Assembly (NCBI GenBank): GCA_001949185.1
Contig: BDGG01000004.1
Coordinates: 2,536,278-2,600,277, forward strand
Reading direction: 5' to 3'
Source of the DNA: Ramazzottius varieornatus
Taxonomy: Eukaryota > Tardigrada > Eutardigrada > Parachela > Ramazzottiidae
Length of the DNA stretch: 64,000 nt
The notes below the pieces were generated by a model. That model was not told the origin of the DNA. It searched no databases and saw only the letters and a list, made by a program, of their open reading frames with translations. Each line of letters begins with the position of its first letter. Positions within the stretch are counted from its first letter, which is position 1. The translations under genes were made by a program, and so were the position numbers. Shown here piece after piece: positions 44,574-62,230 of this stretch.

Positions 44574-47330
44574 TCTTCCTGACAGCTCTTGCAGTCCCTG
44601 CTAGAGTTGTGGGAAAGGGATGAAACGAAGCCGTAGGTGGTGTACTGTCCGAAGTGAGCCTTTACACCTATTAAGTTGCAGAAAGCCAGAGATGAAGCTG
44701 TAGTCCTTCGACCAGGAGCTCGAAAGCCAGCAAGTGGGTGATAAAAGAAGGATCTGAGTTTGGACTTCAGAGTTTAGAGATCAGCTGAGGCTGACATGTC
44801 ATACGTACAGAACGAAAACATCATTACGTTTACTAACATTACAGGTGGCTGCATCACGCACAGCGTACACAAACACTTTTAACTTTTCGTTCCTGATCAT
44901 TTTGTTAGCTTGTCCGGAGTCCGAATCCGGAGTTGAATACTTTATGTGGTCTGTATCCTTGAACCACCTATGCTAAAGTGTGGAAACCTTGGTCCGCTCG
45001 GCGATATTTTGGTTTCATGTACGGGCATTGCTGCCATCGGATCGCCTTGGGAGAGACAGGTAACAACGCATAATAATCTCGTTCCCTTGCTATTCGGATC
45101 GGATCCATCGAGCTCCTCGCAGAGCTAACCTGATATCTCTGAAATCTGCATTGCTCTGAATATCAGCAGGACGCACTGCACTAACAGAAATACTGGACCG
45201 AGGGTCCGACCAGATATTGTGGTACTGTAAATGTTCGCTGCGTCCGCGCAATACGTCATCGTACAAGTGAAGTACAGCTCCGGTCCGGTTTCACGGATTG
45301 CGCAATCCCCTACGGGGTGTATCGTCATGTACATGTACGTACTGCGCGGATGCAGCGAAAATTTACGGTATGTAAGACTTGCCTGCTTCGTCTTGTTAAT
45401 TAGACAGCACCGATATCTAAATGTATGCACTGATCTGAATATGAACTTGTTCTCTATGTTAAAGCAGAGGTATCCTGAGATGGTACGTTGACAGTACTGG
45501 ACGTGAAAGTCTTGTTAGCGGTTCGGAAAAGCTTCTCCTTCAAGCGTATGTAAGTGTATGTAAGTGGTTATCAGTCTAGCGTCTGGCTCGATTTATCTAA
45601 TGTCGATCAGTCTAACTTTTGGCATCCAGATGGTGCGTGCGGAATATTTAGATTTGATGATTATCTTCTTGATAGGCTGAGTTGGAGTGGAGGAGCGTTG
45701 TGGAAGTTGGAGGTTAACTTTGGGACGTGGAGGTCAACGATTGCTGACTGACGTCTCATGGTGGGTGAAAAGAACAATCTTCAAACAGGAAATCATTCAG
45801 TATTTATCTTCCCAACTGACTCTTTGGGTAGTTAGTACTCTGTACACGTAAGCGTAGGCTGATCTAGTTTGAGGAATTTTTCTGTTGTCCAGAAGGCATC
45901 AGAATGGAGAAGCGCATAGCTGGTGAAACAACCTGTTGCTGTTCGGTTGATACTGGTAGTACTGCTATCGTGTTTCACGTTTAACTCATTAGCCCTATCA
46001 CAGTCCTCATGTTTCGGTAGACAGACAGATGACCATGATCGACTTTCGACTAGAGATACGGTCACTTGGTCAAACGAGCGTCTTTCGCAAATACACAATG
46101 TTTTTCTCGGTTCGCCAGATGATCCCCGAGGCAGTGATTGCGTGTGGCAGTATGAGACATCACAACCACACGAGCACTGTGAGCAGTACGTGTAGATGAC
46201 CATAAAGCCATAGACCGGTGGTGATCACGAAGAGAATATCCGAGTTGGTTCACAGAAAAGAAGATGAACCTTGTTCGTTGGCTCCAGGTCATCTGCAACG
46301 CTCCGTTAGCTTTTGCAAACTAACTTATGGTTCTTTGCACTACCCAACGTTTTTGTCAAAATTAGACGTCACATCGGTTCTCGTTAGAGCAACTCGCACG
46401 AGATATCATAGAAGATATTTTCGTATTCAAAATTCTATTGGGAGGTCTTGGAGGTTCTTTTAGGTCCAGGTTGAGTTTCACACAATTCTCGGACGACAAC
46501 GATGAAGGTGCGCTGACGTCAGGAACCCGAAGAACCATTTTTGGCCAGCCTGTCGTCGGGAGTAAAACGGCTTTACGCGAAAGAATTAGACACGTCTTCA
46601 CGAAACTTAAAAAGCCAGTGTCAGCCAACTGGCGCACTTCAAGTGCCTTCTTTCTAATATAACGAGGACTCTGGATTATACTGCTCTCAAGTTTGGTCAG
46701 GCAGGAAGCAATGAAGTTCACTCAAGCAGAGCGCTACCCACTCCAAATATTATTTCTTGCAGATGGTCGCTTGAGCGATCAAGGTCTCACACATGTATAG
46801 TGTAGACACACCCTAAACTAAAGCGCGTGTACCTAGTGCAAGAATGTCTCTTCAGACTATAGTTTCTTCGAGTATGTCCATCGAGCTTCACAGTTTATGT
46901 AGTGTGAAAATCTTGAGTGAAATAGTGGTGTCAAGTTATGCGCTACAGATGTTTGTCGAGTTCCTCTCTCTCATTGTACGTGTGGGCATTATGGTTTCTC
47001 ACGTGTGGACTGTGCAAATGCGATAATGTGAGAACAAGAAGCGCGATGACCATAGACACAAGTTAAACACTGGTTGGTACTTGGTGTGCATCGAAAGGAT
47101 GTGTGGTTGGTCGACAATTATCGATATACGATAGTCTTGTGGACATTATACACCATAGCAATTTCATTGCTTCCTAATGGTTTCTTGTTGCAGACTGAAA
47201 TTGTTCCGCGTTCGTCGATACAAGCCTTGTTATACTCGTAATGCCCACCCGAGGTCAGCAGTTTTCTCGCCATTAATATCGTCGGTGATTATTATGGAAA
47301 TACTCTGCTAATGGACCATCACGCCGAGCA
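44574..47330. other. Intergenic between HSD17B7-like and RPTP genes
   Basis: About 2.8 kb between diverging genes, so both promoters lie here. Frames such as 46438-46662 plus (with TRRTIFGQPVVGSKTALRER) and 46362-46721 minus overlap one another and resemble no known family. An untranslated or extra 5' exon of the phosphatase gene could lie in this stretch. No repeats or RNA genes were recognised. Confidence 0.45.
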
Positions 47331-54012
<6,682 letters not shown>

Positions 54013-55971
54013 CCACTGTGGAAAGCCCTTCGGAGGGCTCGCTCGTTCGCAGGTGTTTCGAAGCCAGTGATTCCTTCGACAAACGACTTGCCTTGAAAGA
54101 CATGTGAAGTCTCACAGTTCTATTTTGTTGTTTTACTTTTCAAGTTGAGTATGTATGTTTTTATAGAAAATCTGTCTGTGATAACGTTGTTGCACTCTCT
54201 GATCCGTTCGAAATGCTCCGCGCTAGATCTGATGTTTTTTATCTCGTAATTTATGTATCTCTGAATGTGTTGGTTTCGTGACTACATTTTGGATGTCTGG
54301 TAAATTGGTTTTTTGATGGGCCACTGATGAGAGTTCATGGATAAGAAAACACAGAATTAAAACGAAACAGTGGTGGAGCATTGATTTTTTGACGTTGTCG
54401 TGAGAAACGTTCTACGGTAGCCCCTATAATCGGCGTGCTCGAGAGTTTCGTGCTCAATTACAGCTAGTTCAGAGTTGTCCTTGTGGCCAGTAGCCTTTGT
54501 GCTTTTTCCGATTCGTTAAGCTTGTCCGCACCGGGATAACGACCAGTTTTAAAGAGTGATTTCGATTTACACACACGTATCTGGCAATCTCTGATAACGT
54601 TTTTAAGGTGTTGCTTGATGCGGACAGTGTTTTTGGGTTGGCTATGTTGGGCAGAAACTACTGCCGCATGACGAGTGAAATTAGTTTTATCATGAGAAAA
54701 ACAGCAGAGACGGGTCGAATCTCTTTGCTGATGCCTTTCTTTGGTTTTGTTTACTGAGTGGCTGAAAATCTGCGCGGGACTAGAACCCGGAAGGGGCAAC
54801 TCAACGTTGCATCGTCGCGGTGCGTGGATATTTCCAAAGCTTCGCTGGGGTACATTAATGGTTCGAAGAAAAGCTTGACTTGTTGTGGAGCCAAATTCAT
54901 CTCCAACTTACCAGTAACCCAATTCTTGATCGTACGGAAATTGGGTGGCATTGAAACAGCGCTTGGGTGTTTCCGCTTTCGCTTGTGTCGAAATCGACGT
55001 TTGCTAAATGAGCGACAACTGCAGGAAGCACGACGCATACGGGGCTGAATTGTTGTTCCGGTGTTTAAGTAGGCTCAGGAGTTGACACTTCCTTTCCGTA
55101 TGACGGGATTGTCCTGTCGATACGCAGCACCTAGCGCCCACCTGATTCCCTCTTCCGGGGAAGCCATCCAGGATTAAGGCAATTAACCGAAGACCAACGA
55201 CTTCACGAGCCATTACCTACCCTTCATCATATGGTTCGCTACGCAGTGTTTCGGCGGTTCACGTCATTTACCAGCCGCTTTCAGCTCTTATTCGCCGCAA
55301 CATACGCACGAGGAAGACAGGAAGAGTTTTTGTGCCAATAAAGCTGTCACCGGAGCCCGTCAGAGGGAATTCCGGGTCTTCGCCAGTTCACATGAAGGTT
55401 TGCTCGCTGCACGTGAAACCCGTACAAGGTTTTTCAGTTGATGACTTTGCGAGTACACTGGTATCAGTCTGCACTCGCTCATCCACTCATCCTGTAGTGC
55501 GGCATGATTATGCAGATGATCATTTTGATTTCTGTAAGGTCCAGAGTTTGACATCGAGGAGCTTCTTCTGTCGACCGTGTCTAATGTACCAGTCTTGACA
55601 GTGTATGTGTTTTATCGTTGTAGCATTGCTCTTTGCATCTGATATCTCTACAAACTTTCTTTCGAGCATGCGAAGTAGCCCGATTTTGACGACAAGCATC
55701 ACGAGGCGAGAACCATGCTTTCGCAGTGGCGTCACTAGCGCGGGAACTCTCATCTGACGTCACACTTGTTGTCGTTCTCTGCAGTGTGAGTTTTGATCAT
55801 CTGATCGCTTTCTACCATCACGATCACGATTTCGCGCTACCCAGAAGAGCAGGTGGTAAGTTCTTACGCCGAGTTCGCTTTTATAGTTCTTTATCATGGA
55901 TGAGTCGACCTGCTCGGACGCTGGAAACCGAAGTCTCTATATTTTTCGATTATAGGCAAACTATCATCCAG
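54013..55971. other. Intergenic between RPTP and insulin-like peptide genes
   Basis: About 2 kb with the RPTP 3' UTR and the insulin-like gene promoter. GATTATAG at 55949-55956 resembles an acceptor, so the insulin-like transcript may have a non-coding 5' exon in this region. Other open frames (54464-54799 minus, 54758-55048 plus) overlap in opposite directions and match nothing known. Confidence 0.45.
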
Positions 55972-56778
55972 ATGCAGAAACAGGGCGTCGTCTTCGTTAT
56001 TATCTTCGTATTCCTGTTGGCGGTGGTACAGTCTTCGGGTAGTCCCAGCAAACTGCGGAAATTTCTGACGCTGCCTAGGACGGAAAGTCCAGAACGTCCG
56101 CCGGAAACGCATCCTCTTCCAGCTCCAGCAGGGCCGGTAAATTCGGCTGCCAAGGATAACCTTCATCGAAACGATGTTCAGAATGGGTACCGTCCAGTAC
56201 TGGAAGAAACCTTCTTTGTTTATTCCAAACGAGCTCCCGCTGGTCGCCGAGTATGCGGGAAGCAGTTGACGTCGCTTTTGTCTTTGGTGTGCAACGGAAG
56301 ATACAGCACTGGAGGTGAGTGATTTTGCCTGTGAATTCTTTTATGGATATTATTCCATCGGATCATAGTAATCTCGGGAATGATTGCTGGGCGTGGGTTT
56401 GTAAAACGGTTTTTCTTTGCAGGAAGGAAGCGGCGGAGTGCGCCAACAAGGGACATAGAAATCGATGAGCTGATGAACGGAAATCGAAGCCAGGTCGATG
56501 AGTTGATGAACGGAAACCGAAGCCAGGCAAAAAGAAAGAGGTACCCGGAAGAAGATAGCGGTAACGAAGCTACCGGAAGTGGCGAACCTGTGAACATGGT
56601 TCGAGTGAGCATGCAGAGAAGGTCAAATGCCATCTTCCTGCACAGAAGGCAGGATGAAGATGAGGATGGAACGACGGGAGCGTATACCGAGTGCTGTCTA
56701 AAACCCTGTGCAGTCAAAGATATGATAGGCTACTGTCATCCTGATGTTCAAAAGTCCAAATACGGCGTCGGCAGCTAA
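55972..56778 (+). CDS. Insulin-like peptide precursor
   Basis: Two exons, 55972-56314 and 56423-56778, give 232 residues. A signal peptide (GVVFVIIFVFLLAVVQSSG) is followed by an unusually long N-terminal segment. The B chain has Cys95 and Cys107 in CGKQLTSLLSLVC (C-x11-C), and the C-peptide opens with GRKRRS processing sites. The A chain ends CC-x3-C-x8-C (ECCLKPCAVKDMIGYC, Cys205, 206, 210, 219). The intron lies just after the B chain, a conserved place in insulin genes. A frame 82 codons longer at the start exists, but the 55972 ATG puts the signal peptide first. The C-peptide has a duplicated 11-residue unit. The peptide should signal through the insulin receptor; six-cysteine A/B spacing favours a DAF-2-type agonist, but activity cannot be predicted. 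Confidence 0.94.
56461..56526 (+). repeat. 33 bp tandem duplication in the insulin-like C-peptide
   Basis: Two adjacent 33 bp units (56461-56493 and 56494-56526), differing at three positions, encode DELMNGNRSQ preceded by Ile or Val. Each carries an Asn-Arg-Ser glycosylation sequon. The near identity suggests recent duplication. Confidence 0.9.
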
Positions 56779-57122
56779 AAACTGAGCATTAGACTATTTT
56801 CGTAGTGAGTTAGATGTTGTGCTGTGGTTTTATTGTATATACGTAACTATCGAGAAGCTTGTTGTTGGCTCCTGTGAAGTATAAGCTGTCCATCTCAAAA
56901 AGATACCCACATGGAACCGCCGGGAGAAAACGCCCATTATGGCCGCATCGATTAGTACAATGTTTTTTCCGTCGCGTTAGAGAACAAAAGATATTGTGTA
57001 TCGAAAAGACCAACTGTAGTCTCTGTGTTTGATACGCCCAAAGGAGCCCTGTCGTGCGTCAGTGCACTTTTGAAAATCGAAGAAAGAAAGGTCTGCGAAA
57101 AGTTCAAAATAAAGAAGCAGCG
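56779..57122. other. Convergent 3' ends
   Basis: About 340 bp separates the stop codons of the insulin-like gene (plus) and SNRNP27 (minus) and must hold both 3' UTRs and polyadenylation signals. No other feature is seen. Confidence 0.5.
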
Positions 57123-57771
57123 TCATATTACTGCGTCCAAAGGTCGGTTGAAGCCTCCTCGGCGGTTCATGTACTGGCGATACTTCCGCTTTTTTGCGAT
57201 GTTAGCGGCACTCACGTCATTGCCCTCAACTTTTTTCCCCTTGGTCGTGTCGAAGGAGGAGAATCCCATTACCGCTGCTAAGGATTCTCCATCGTCATCC
57301 TCCACCGCATCCATGAAAGGTGTCGCGCCCATCTTTTCGCCCTTTGCCGACTAAAACAAAACAGTAATTTTTGAAACAGTTTGCTACTCTTCCTAATTAG
57401 TCCAGTACCTTGTCACCGTAGGATGGAGATCGCGAGCGGGTGCGATGAGGTCTTTTGTCAAGTTTTTTAGCACGATCAGGACTTCGGGACGAACGCCGCT
57501 TCCGGTCCGCAGAAGGAGAGGGACTGCGTGTCCTGCTTCTTCGAGTGCGCTTGCGCTCTCGCTCCAGACGTTCCAGATCCTCCGCATAGCCTTCTTCTCT
57601 TCGATAGCGCTTCCCATCAGTCCTTCCGTCCCCTCTTCCATCACCTCTGCCGTCACCTCTGCCGTCACCTCTTCCATCACCCCTTCTGTCAGCTGCAAAT
57701 ACACAGGCATAATTAAGTATATTCAGCATAGTTCACTAGCATAGCGAAACGTTTGTGTACTTACAAGGCAT
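57123..57771 (-). CDS. SNRNP27: U4/U6.U5 tri-snRNP 27 kDa protein
   Basis: Three exons, 57771-57765 (7 nt), 57692-57409 and 57350-57123, give 172 residues (human about 155). The N-terminus is a run of five Arg-Gly-Asp-Gly units plus one Arg-Thr-Asp-Gly, then an RS-like region ([20 protein letters not shown]). The conserved C-terminal domain includes [17 protein letters not shown] and [19 protein letters not shown], which is diagnostic. The protein joins the tri-snRNP before spliceosome activation and influences 5' splice-site choice. It is convergent with the insulin-like gene and divergent from LONRF. The RGDG run is encoded by a 12 bp tandem repeat and is probably lineage-specific. Confidence 0.95.
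57619..57690 (-). repeat. SNRNP27: 12 bp tandem repeat coding RGDG units in SNRNP27
   Basis: Six consecutive 12 bp units, alternating GGT/GAT/GGC-type codons, encode Arg-Gly-Asp-Gly five times and Arg-Thr-Asp-Gly once. Synonymous third-position changes between units show it is not brand new. Confidence 0.85.
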
Positions 57772-59004
57772 TGTGGTGTCAGTTGATCAGGCGAAGATAA
57801 GTCCTCAAGCACCAACCGTCATTTAACCCTCAATCCTTGGCGCTACGTCCGGAGGATGACAAATGCCCCAATCTTCGTACAGCAGTCCTAAAGCTCTTCT
57901 CGTTTCAACAACGGCATCATAAGTCCAGATTCGCCACGGTACTCTGAAAAGGCAGACTTCTGTCCGCAGCCACAGCGTTCTCGCAGTTCACGGAACCCGA
58001 ACGTTCAGGGGGACATGATTTAGTAGTAACAAGTCAGTCGTGTTTCCGGACGCAGACGATGAAGACTGCACAGGAAAGCTTCAAGAAGACTCAGAAGAGA
58101 GAATCGAGGTACGAGGTAAACGACATAATTCGGGCATATTGATTCTCGCACCATAATTCGGGCAACGCAAAACGTTTGAACATTACAGACATTAAGTTGC
58201 CACCGCCAGATGAAAGTCCCACTGTAGATAAGATGAGTTGCAACGTCACTCATAAGCGCAGCAGCTGACCAGAACTTTGAATAGTTGGGCAGCCACCATG
58301 CTTCCCAATGCTAGCCAACCGTAACTCCAATTACGCTATTTTCCGAAAATAGGGGAGCTCCGGAAAGCAAAATGTAGTTACACGTCACGAGAGGGGCGGA
58401 GCAAGGCCGTAGCTACAGTTGCAAAGTGAACGGGAGTGGCAACTTAATCTCTATGTTATCGTCAACGATTCATCTCTCATCGTACGCCTGTTGATACAAC
58501 ATTAGCCTTTCTAACACTGGACAGACCCATCCCTCTCCCAGGCCAAATTCCCGTGCTCTACAACGCTTTGTCGTTCTCAAACCTATTTAAAACTCGAGAA
58601 GAGGGATCAGTCTACCTCAGGAAACAAGAAGCAGTTCATTACGCGCAGCAAAGGCTGACAAAAAATATGCCCGAATTTCGAGTGAAAAGCCACTATGTCC
58701 GAATTATGTCGTTTACCTCGTACTAACAGACCAAACCAATCTGAGCACAGTGAGCAGGAATTCGGAAAAAACGCAACAGTTTGACAAGGCCCGGCTGGAT
58801 AAGAGAGCTGTGTACGTGGTTCAAGGTGAAACCGATGACGAGCCGGGACCGTGTGTTCGATTACCAACTATCCTGGGGCTAAAGGGCAAACACTATCAGC
58901 TGTTTTTGTTGTGCTTTCTTTCTGGTAAGTTGTTTCTGGAGTAGCTTCTCTGGACGTCAGTCCGGAGTCCCAGGTGAACGGTCTCACGATAGTCTCAGGC
59001 GAGA
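57772..59004. other. Shared upstream region of SNRNP27 and LONRF with an inverted repeat
   Basis: About 1.2 kb between divergent genes. It contains the inverted-repeat pair listed separately (58109-58723). A plus frame at 58750-58944 looks non-coding. The LONRF promoter and 5' UTR probably occupy the last few hundred bases. Confidence 0.5.
58109..58723. repeat. Pair of inverted repeats about 615 bp overall
   Basis: Left arm 58109-58166 and right arm 58669-58723 are reverse complements. The outer 25 bp (GTACGAGGTAAACGACATAA onward) is perfect; the inner part is diverged, with ATTCGGGCA conserved. The roughly 500 bp interior has no transposase frame. This could be a decayed non-autonomous DNA element; no clear target duplication was seen. 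Confidence 0.7.
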
Positions 59005-61779
59005 ATGGACAAATCACAGGAGGATCTCCTGAAGCGGGAAAGAGTTGTTGATGCATTCTTGCACGCGCTTCCCACGACGGAGACGCTGAAGCTCAGCCAG
59101 ATCACGAACATGCTCGACGCCTTCGTGTACCGCTTCATCTCCTACTACCCTACTCTCCATGTTCCCGCAATGCTGAACGAAGTCTACCGAACATCTGTGG
59201 ATGGATCTGGCGCAGATATCTTTACCTGCGGTTCTTGCGGGCAACTCTTCGAAGACCCTGTAACTCTCTTCTGTCCAGACGACAGTCATACCTTCTGCAA
59301 GAACTGTGTTAAAGATGCTCATCGCTGCACCACCTGTGGCAGTAGCGTACCGATCGAATTTTCCTCCGGAATTTCCCCTTCTCTCACGATACAAGCCCTC
59401 CTAGATTACGTGTTTCCCCGAAAGATGAAGTGCTATGAGAACAGAAAGCAGGGCAATCGTCTGATCAAAAATGGTGACTTCCGGGGTGCAATCGGGAAAT
59501 ATACCGAAGCTATCGAACACGGTAGTAGGTTCCTCCCTTTGACATGTCAAACCTAGCTAATCATTGTGAAATTTCATAGATGGAAACAGCGCCGTCTTGT
59601 TCAGCAACAGGTGTCAAGCATACACCTTGTTGGAAGACTACACGTCAGCCTTGTCGGATGCGGATCGTACCATCGCGTTACGCCCATTGTGGTCGAAGGG
59701 GCACTACAGAAGAGCCATCATTTTGAGCAGAATGGATAATGTGCAAGCTGCATTAGAGTCCACGCTTCTTCTGATGCTCTTAGACCGGACGGTGATGGCT
59801 ACACGGGACTTGCTGAAGGACCAGTTTAGACGCTTCCTTACAAAAGAAATCGGGATCAGACTTAATGCAGAAGTTGAGGTACTCGTTCGTAATGTTTCTC
59901 AGGTGTTGTAATTCGGAAAATGGTAGCGCTATGTATCTTAGTCGTCTTCGGAATCGGCACGCGGTAGTGACCCCAGTGCCGAGGCGGAAGTAAGTCGTCA
60001 GGATTTGACTACGATACTCCAGCGACTGGAGAACACTGTCCACTCCACAAAGACTAGTATGGTCGGAAAGATAAGTATGTTATCGTGTCGCTTTTTCATG
60101 GCACCTTAGCCCGAAAACAGCTTTGGATCACGAAAACAATAAACAAGACGAAACTATTCATCATTTTCTTTTGCAGTTGAGGAAGCAGAAAACTCCGCAG
60201 AGAAACAGATTGCCGCGTCAAAGTCTTCTCATACCGACTCAAACGAGCTGCCTGCAGGAGCATCTCCCGAAAAGCTGGAAGAACTCCTGACGTGCACTTT
60301 GTGCTATAGGTATGCGATTAACAATGAAGTCTCGTCTTTGCAGGTGGGCCAGAGTAATGATCCTAACAGAAATCAGTCTAAGGAATGATATTTTCTGAAC
60401 AGGTTACTATACCGTCCTATCACCCCGAACTGCGGTCATTCATTCTGCGGAGTTTGCCTGCAGCGAGTTCTGGACTTCAAGCCCTCCTGTCCTCAATGTC
60501 GGCACGATCTGTCCATAGTAAGTATCTTCCTATTTAAAATACGGATGTATGTTCTGTTAACCGTTACCTTCTGCGCAGTACCTAGCTTACCGACAGTTTG
60601 GGGTCTCCGAAGTACTCCAGAAGTTCATTGCACGGTACTTGCCTACTCAGCTTGTCGAGCGGACTACAGTTCATCAGACAGAAATGCAGAGTCTGTCAAA
60701 GTAGGTGTTCGTGCCAGCTCTCGTATTTGTGTTCGATGGGGTTGATTGTCAACAACGCAATTTGATTAACTGTGTGCGCTTTTCATCGCCTAGGATCACT
60801 GAGGAAGAAATGGAAGTGGCTATCTTCGTGCTTAACGCCGCCTACCCAGGGATGCCATTTTCGTTGTAAGGGAGCAGGCGTACCTTGTAGGAACGTTCAA
60901 CAGGCTAGAAGAGGCTCCGAATTTCTGTATCGTTCATTTCAGACACGTGTTCGAACCGCGTTACCGGCTGATGATGCGCCAGGCCATGGAGTCTGGCTCG
61001 AGGATATTCGGAATGTGTGAATATACTGGTAGCCGGGGCGAAACCTTTGCCGACATCGGAACCATGTTGTACATCAATCATTTGGAGCACACTGAGGATG
61101 GCCGATGCTTCGTCAGCGCAATCGGCCAGCGGAGGTTCAAGGTGTTATCTCGGGGAATGCGAGACGGTATTGTTTACTCAAAGTTTGTTTCGGATCTGCT
61201 GAGAAAGTTGTCGCTGCTTTAAGCTGCGTGAAACAACCAAGATGGTTCTCTGGTGTGTTTCTAATATTGCAGGTTACCATACAGCTGTCGTAAAGTACAT
61301 TGAGGATGACCCGATTCCCGCCGAAGAATTAGATGGTACTGAGGAGTGCTTTACTTGGACCATGTGTCGCTTGGTTCTTGTGCCGAATGCTTGGTTTGCT
61401 ACAACAGACAGTTGATTATTTCAGATCTTGAAAGACTACAAGAGTCCGCTTACGTCCTGGTTCGAGCACGCTTCGGGTCTTTATCGCCGTCCAGTTTGGA
61501 GGCAGTTTCGGACAACTTCGGACCATTACCACCCAAACCATCGCTAACAGACTGCTCCCCCGATGGTAATCTGCGCCAAATGATAATAAATTTAGTTTTG
61601 TGCCTAGCCATGACGATTCTTTCCCAGGACCTAGCTGGATATGGTGGGTCGCCGCTGTTGTCAGCACGCTTTTCTCCACCAGCATCCCTCTGCTCGCTAA
61701 GACGAACCTCCGCAATCGCCTGCAAACCATTTTACGGGTGTTTCGGCACAGCGCATTGGCGTTTCAGCCTGATGAATAA
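59005..61779 (+). CDS. LON peptidase N-terminal domain and RING finger protein (LONRF)
   Basis: Eleven exons: 59005-59521, 59580-59878, 59942-60074, 60177-60309, 60403-60517, 60579-60700, 60794-60865, 60943-61166, 61273-61335, 61425-61565 and 61628-61779. They give 656 residues. RING 1 is at about 75-112 (CGSCGQLFEDPVTLFC ... HTFCKNC ... CTTC). TPR units follow (GNRLIKNGDFRGAIGKYTEA; AVLFSNRCQAYTLLEDYTSA). RING 2 is at about 355-400 (CTLCYRLLYRPITPNCGHSF ... CPQC). The LON substrate-binding domain begins LHVFEPRYRLMMRQAMESG and ends with FGPLPPKP and WIWWVAAVV. LONRF proteins are E3 ubiquitin ligases that clear damaged proteins. RING 1 has the partly non-canonical spacing seen in this family. 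The protein is somewhat shorter than vertebrate LONRF2/3 (about 750). Confidence 0.94.
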
Positions 61780-62230
61780 CACGCTCTTGTGTACTGGTGG
61801 GTGTTCAAGCTCAATATTGTCCGAATACTGTGAGGTCTGGCTAAAACAACAATCTGGCGAGTGAGGGGTGGGGAAGAGGTTCCGGCGCGTGTTAGTTTTA
61901 CTGTTTTTATCAAATTTCAGCTTTTCAATCCAACCGGTAAAGATTTGTCGGTTCTAAAGTGTGCACCTTTCGGACTCAAAAGATTAGTTCGTACGTGTAG
62001 AGAAAGTCAGTGGAAATTACGTGTCAAAAGACGCAAGGGCTATAAAAAAGCGACAATAGTAGCAGACTTGCTCATTGAGATAAGAGTTAAAAACAACACT
62101 TGAAGGTCACAACTAAATGCACTCGCAGAAGCTACGAATAGTTGGGTTGTGGAACGAGAAGAGGCTATGTTAGGAAGGCGAACACACGTGGCACCTGAGC
62201 TGCACCGGTAATAGCGACCCCTCTGAGTTT
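61780..62230. other. Convergent 3' region of LONRF and parvin
   Basis: About 450 bp between the two stop codons. It holds the 3' untranslated regions of both genes; no coding similarity or repeat is seen. Confidence 0.5.

Noticed and set aside
46362-46721. 119-codon minus frame overlapping a 74-codon plus frame
   Set aside because: The two frames overlap on opposite strands, neither has family similarity, and no splice-linked partner exon was found.
55726-55971. 82-codon N-terminal extension of the insulin-like frame
   Set aside because: It would bury the signal peptide inside the protein; an acceptor-like site just upstream suggests this stretch is intron or 5' UTR.
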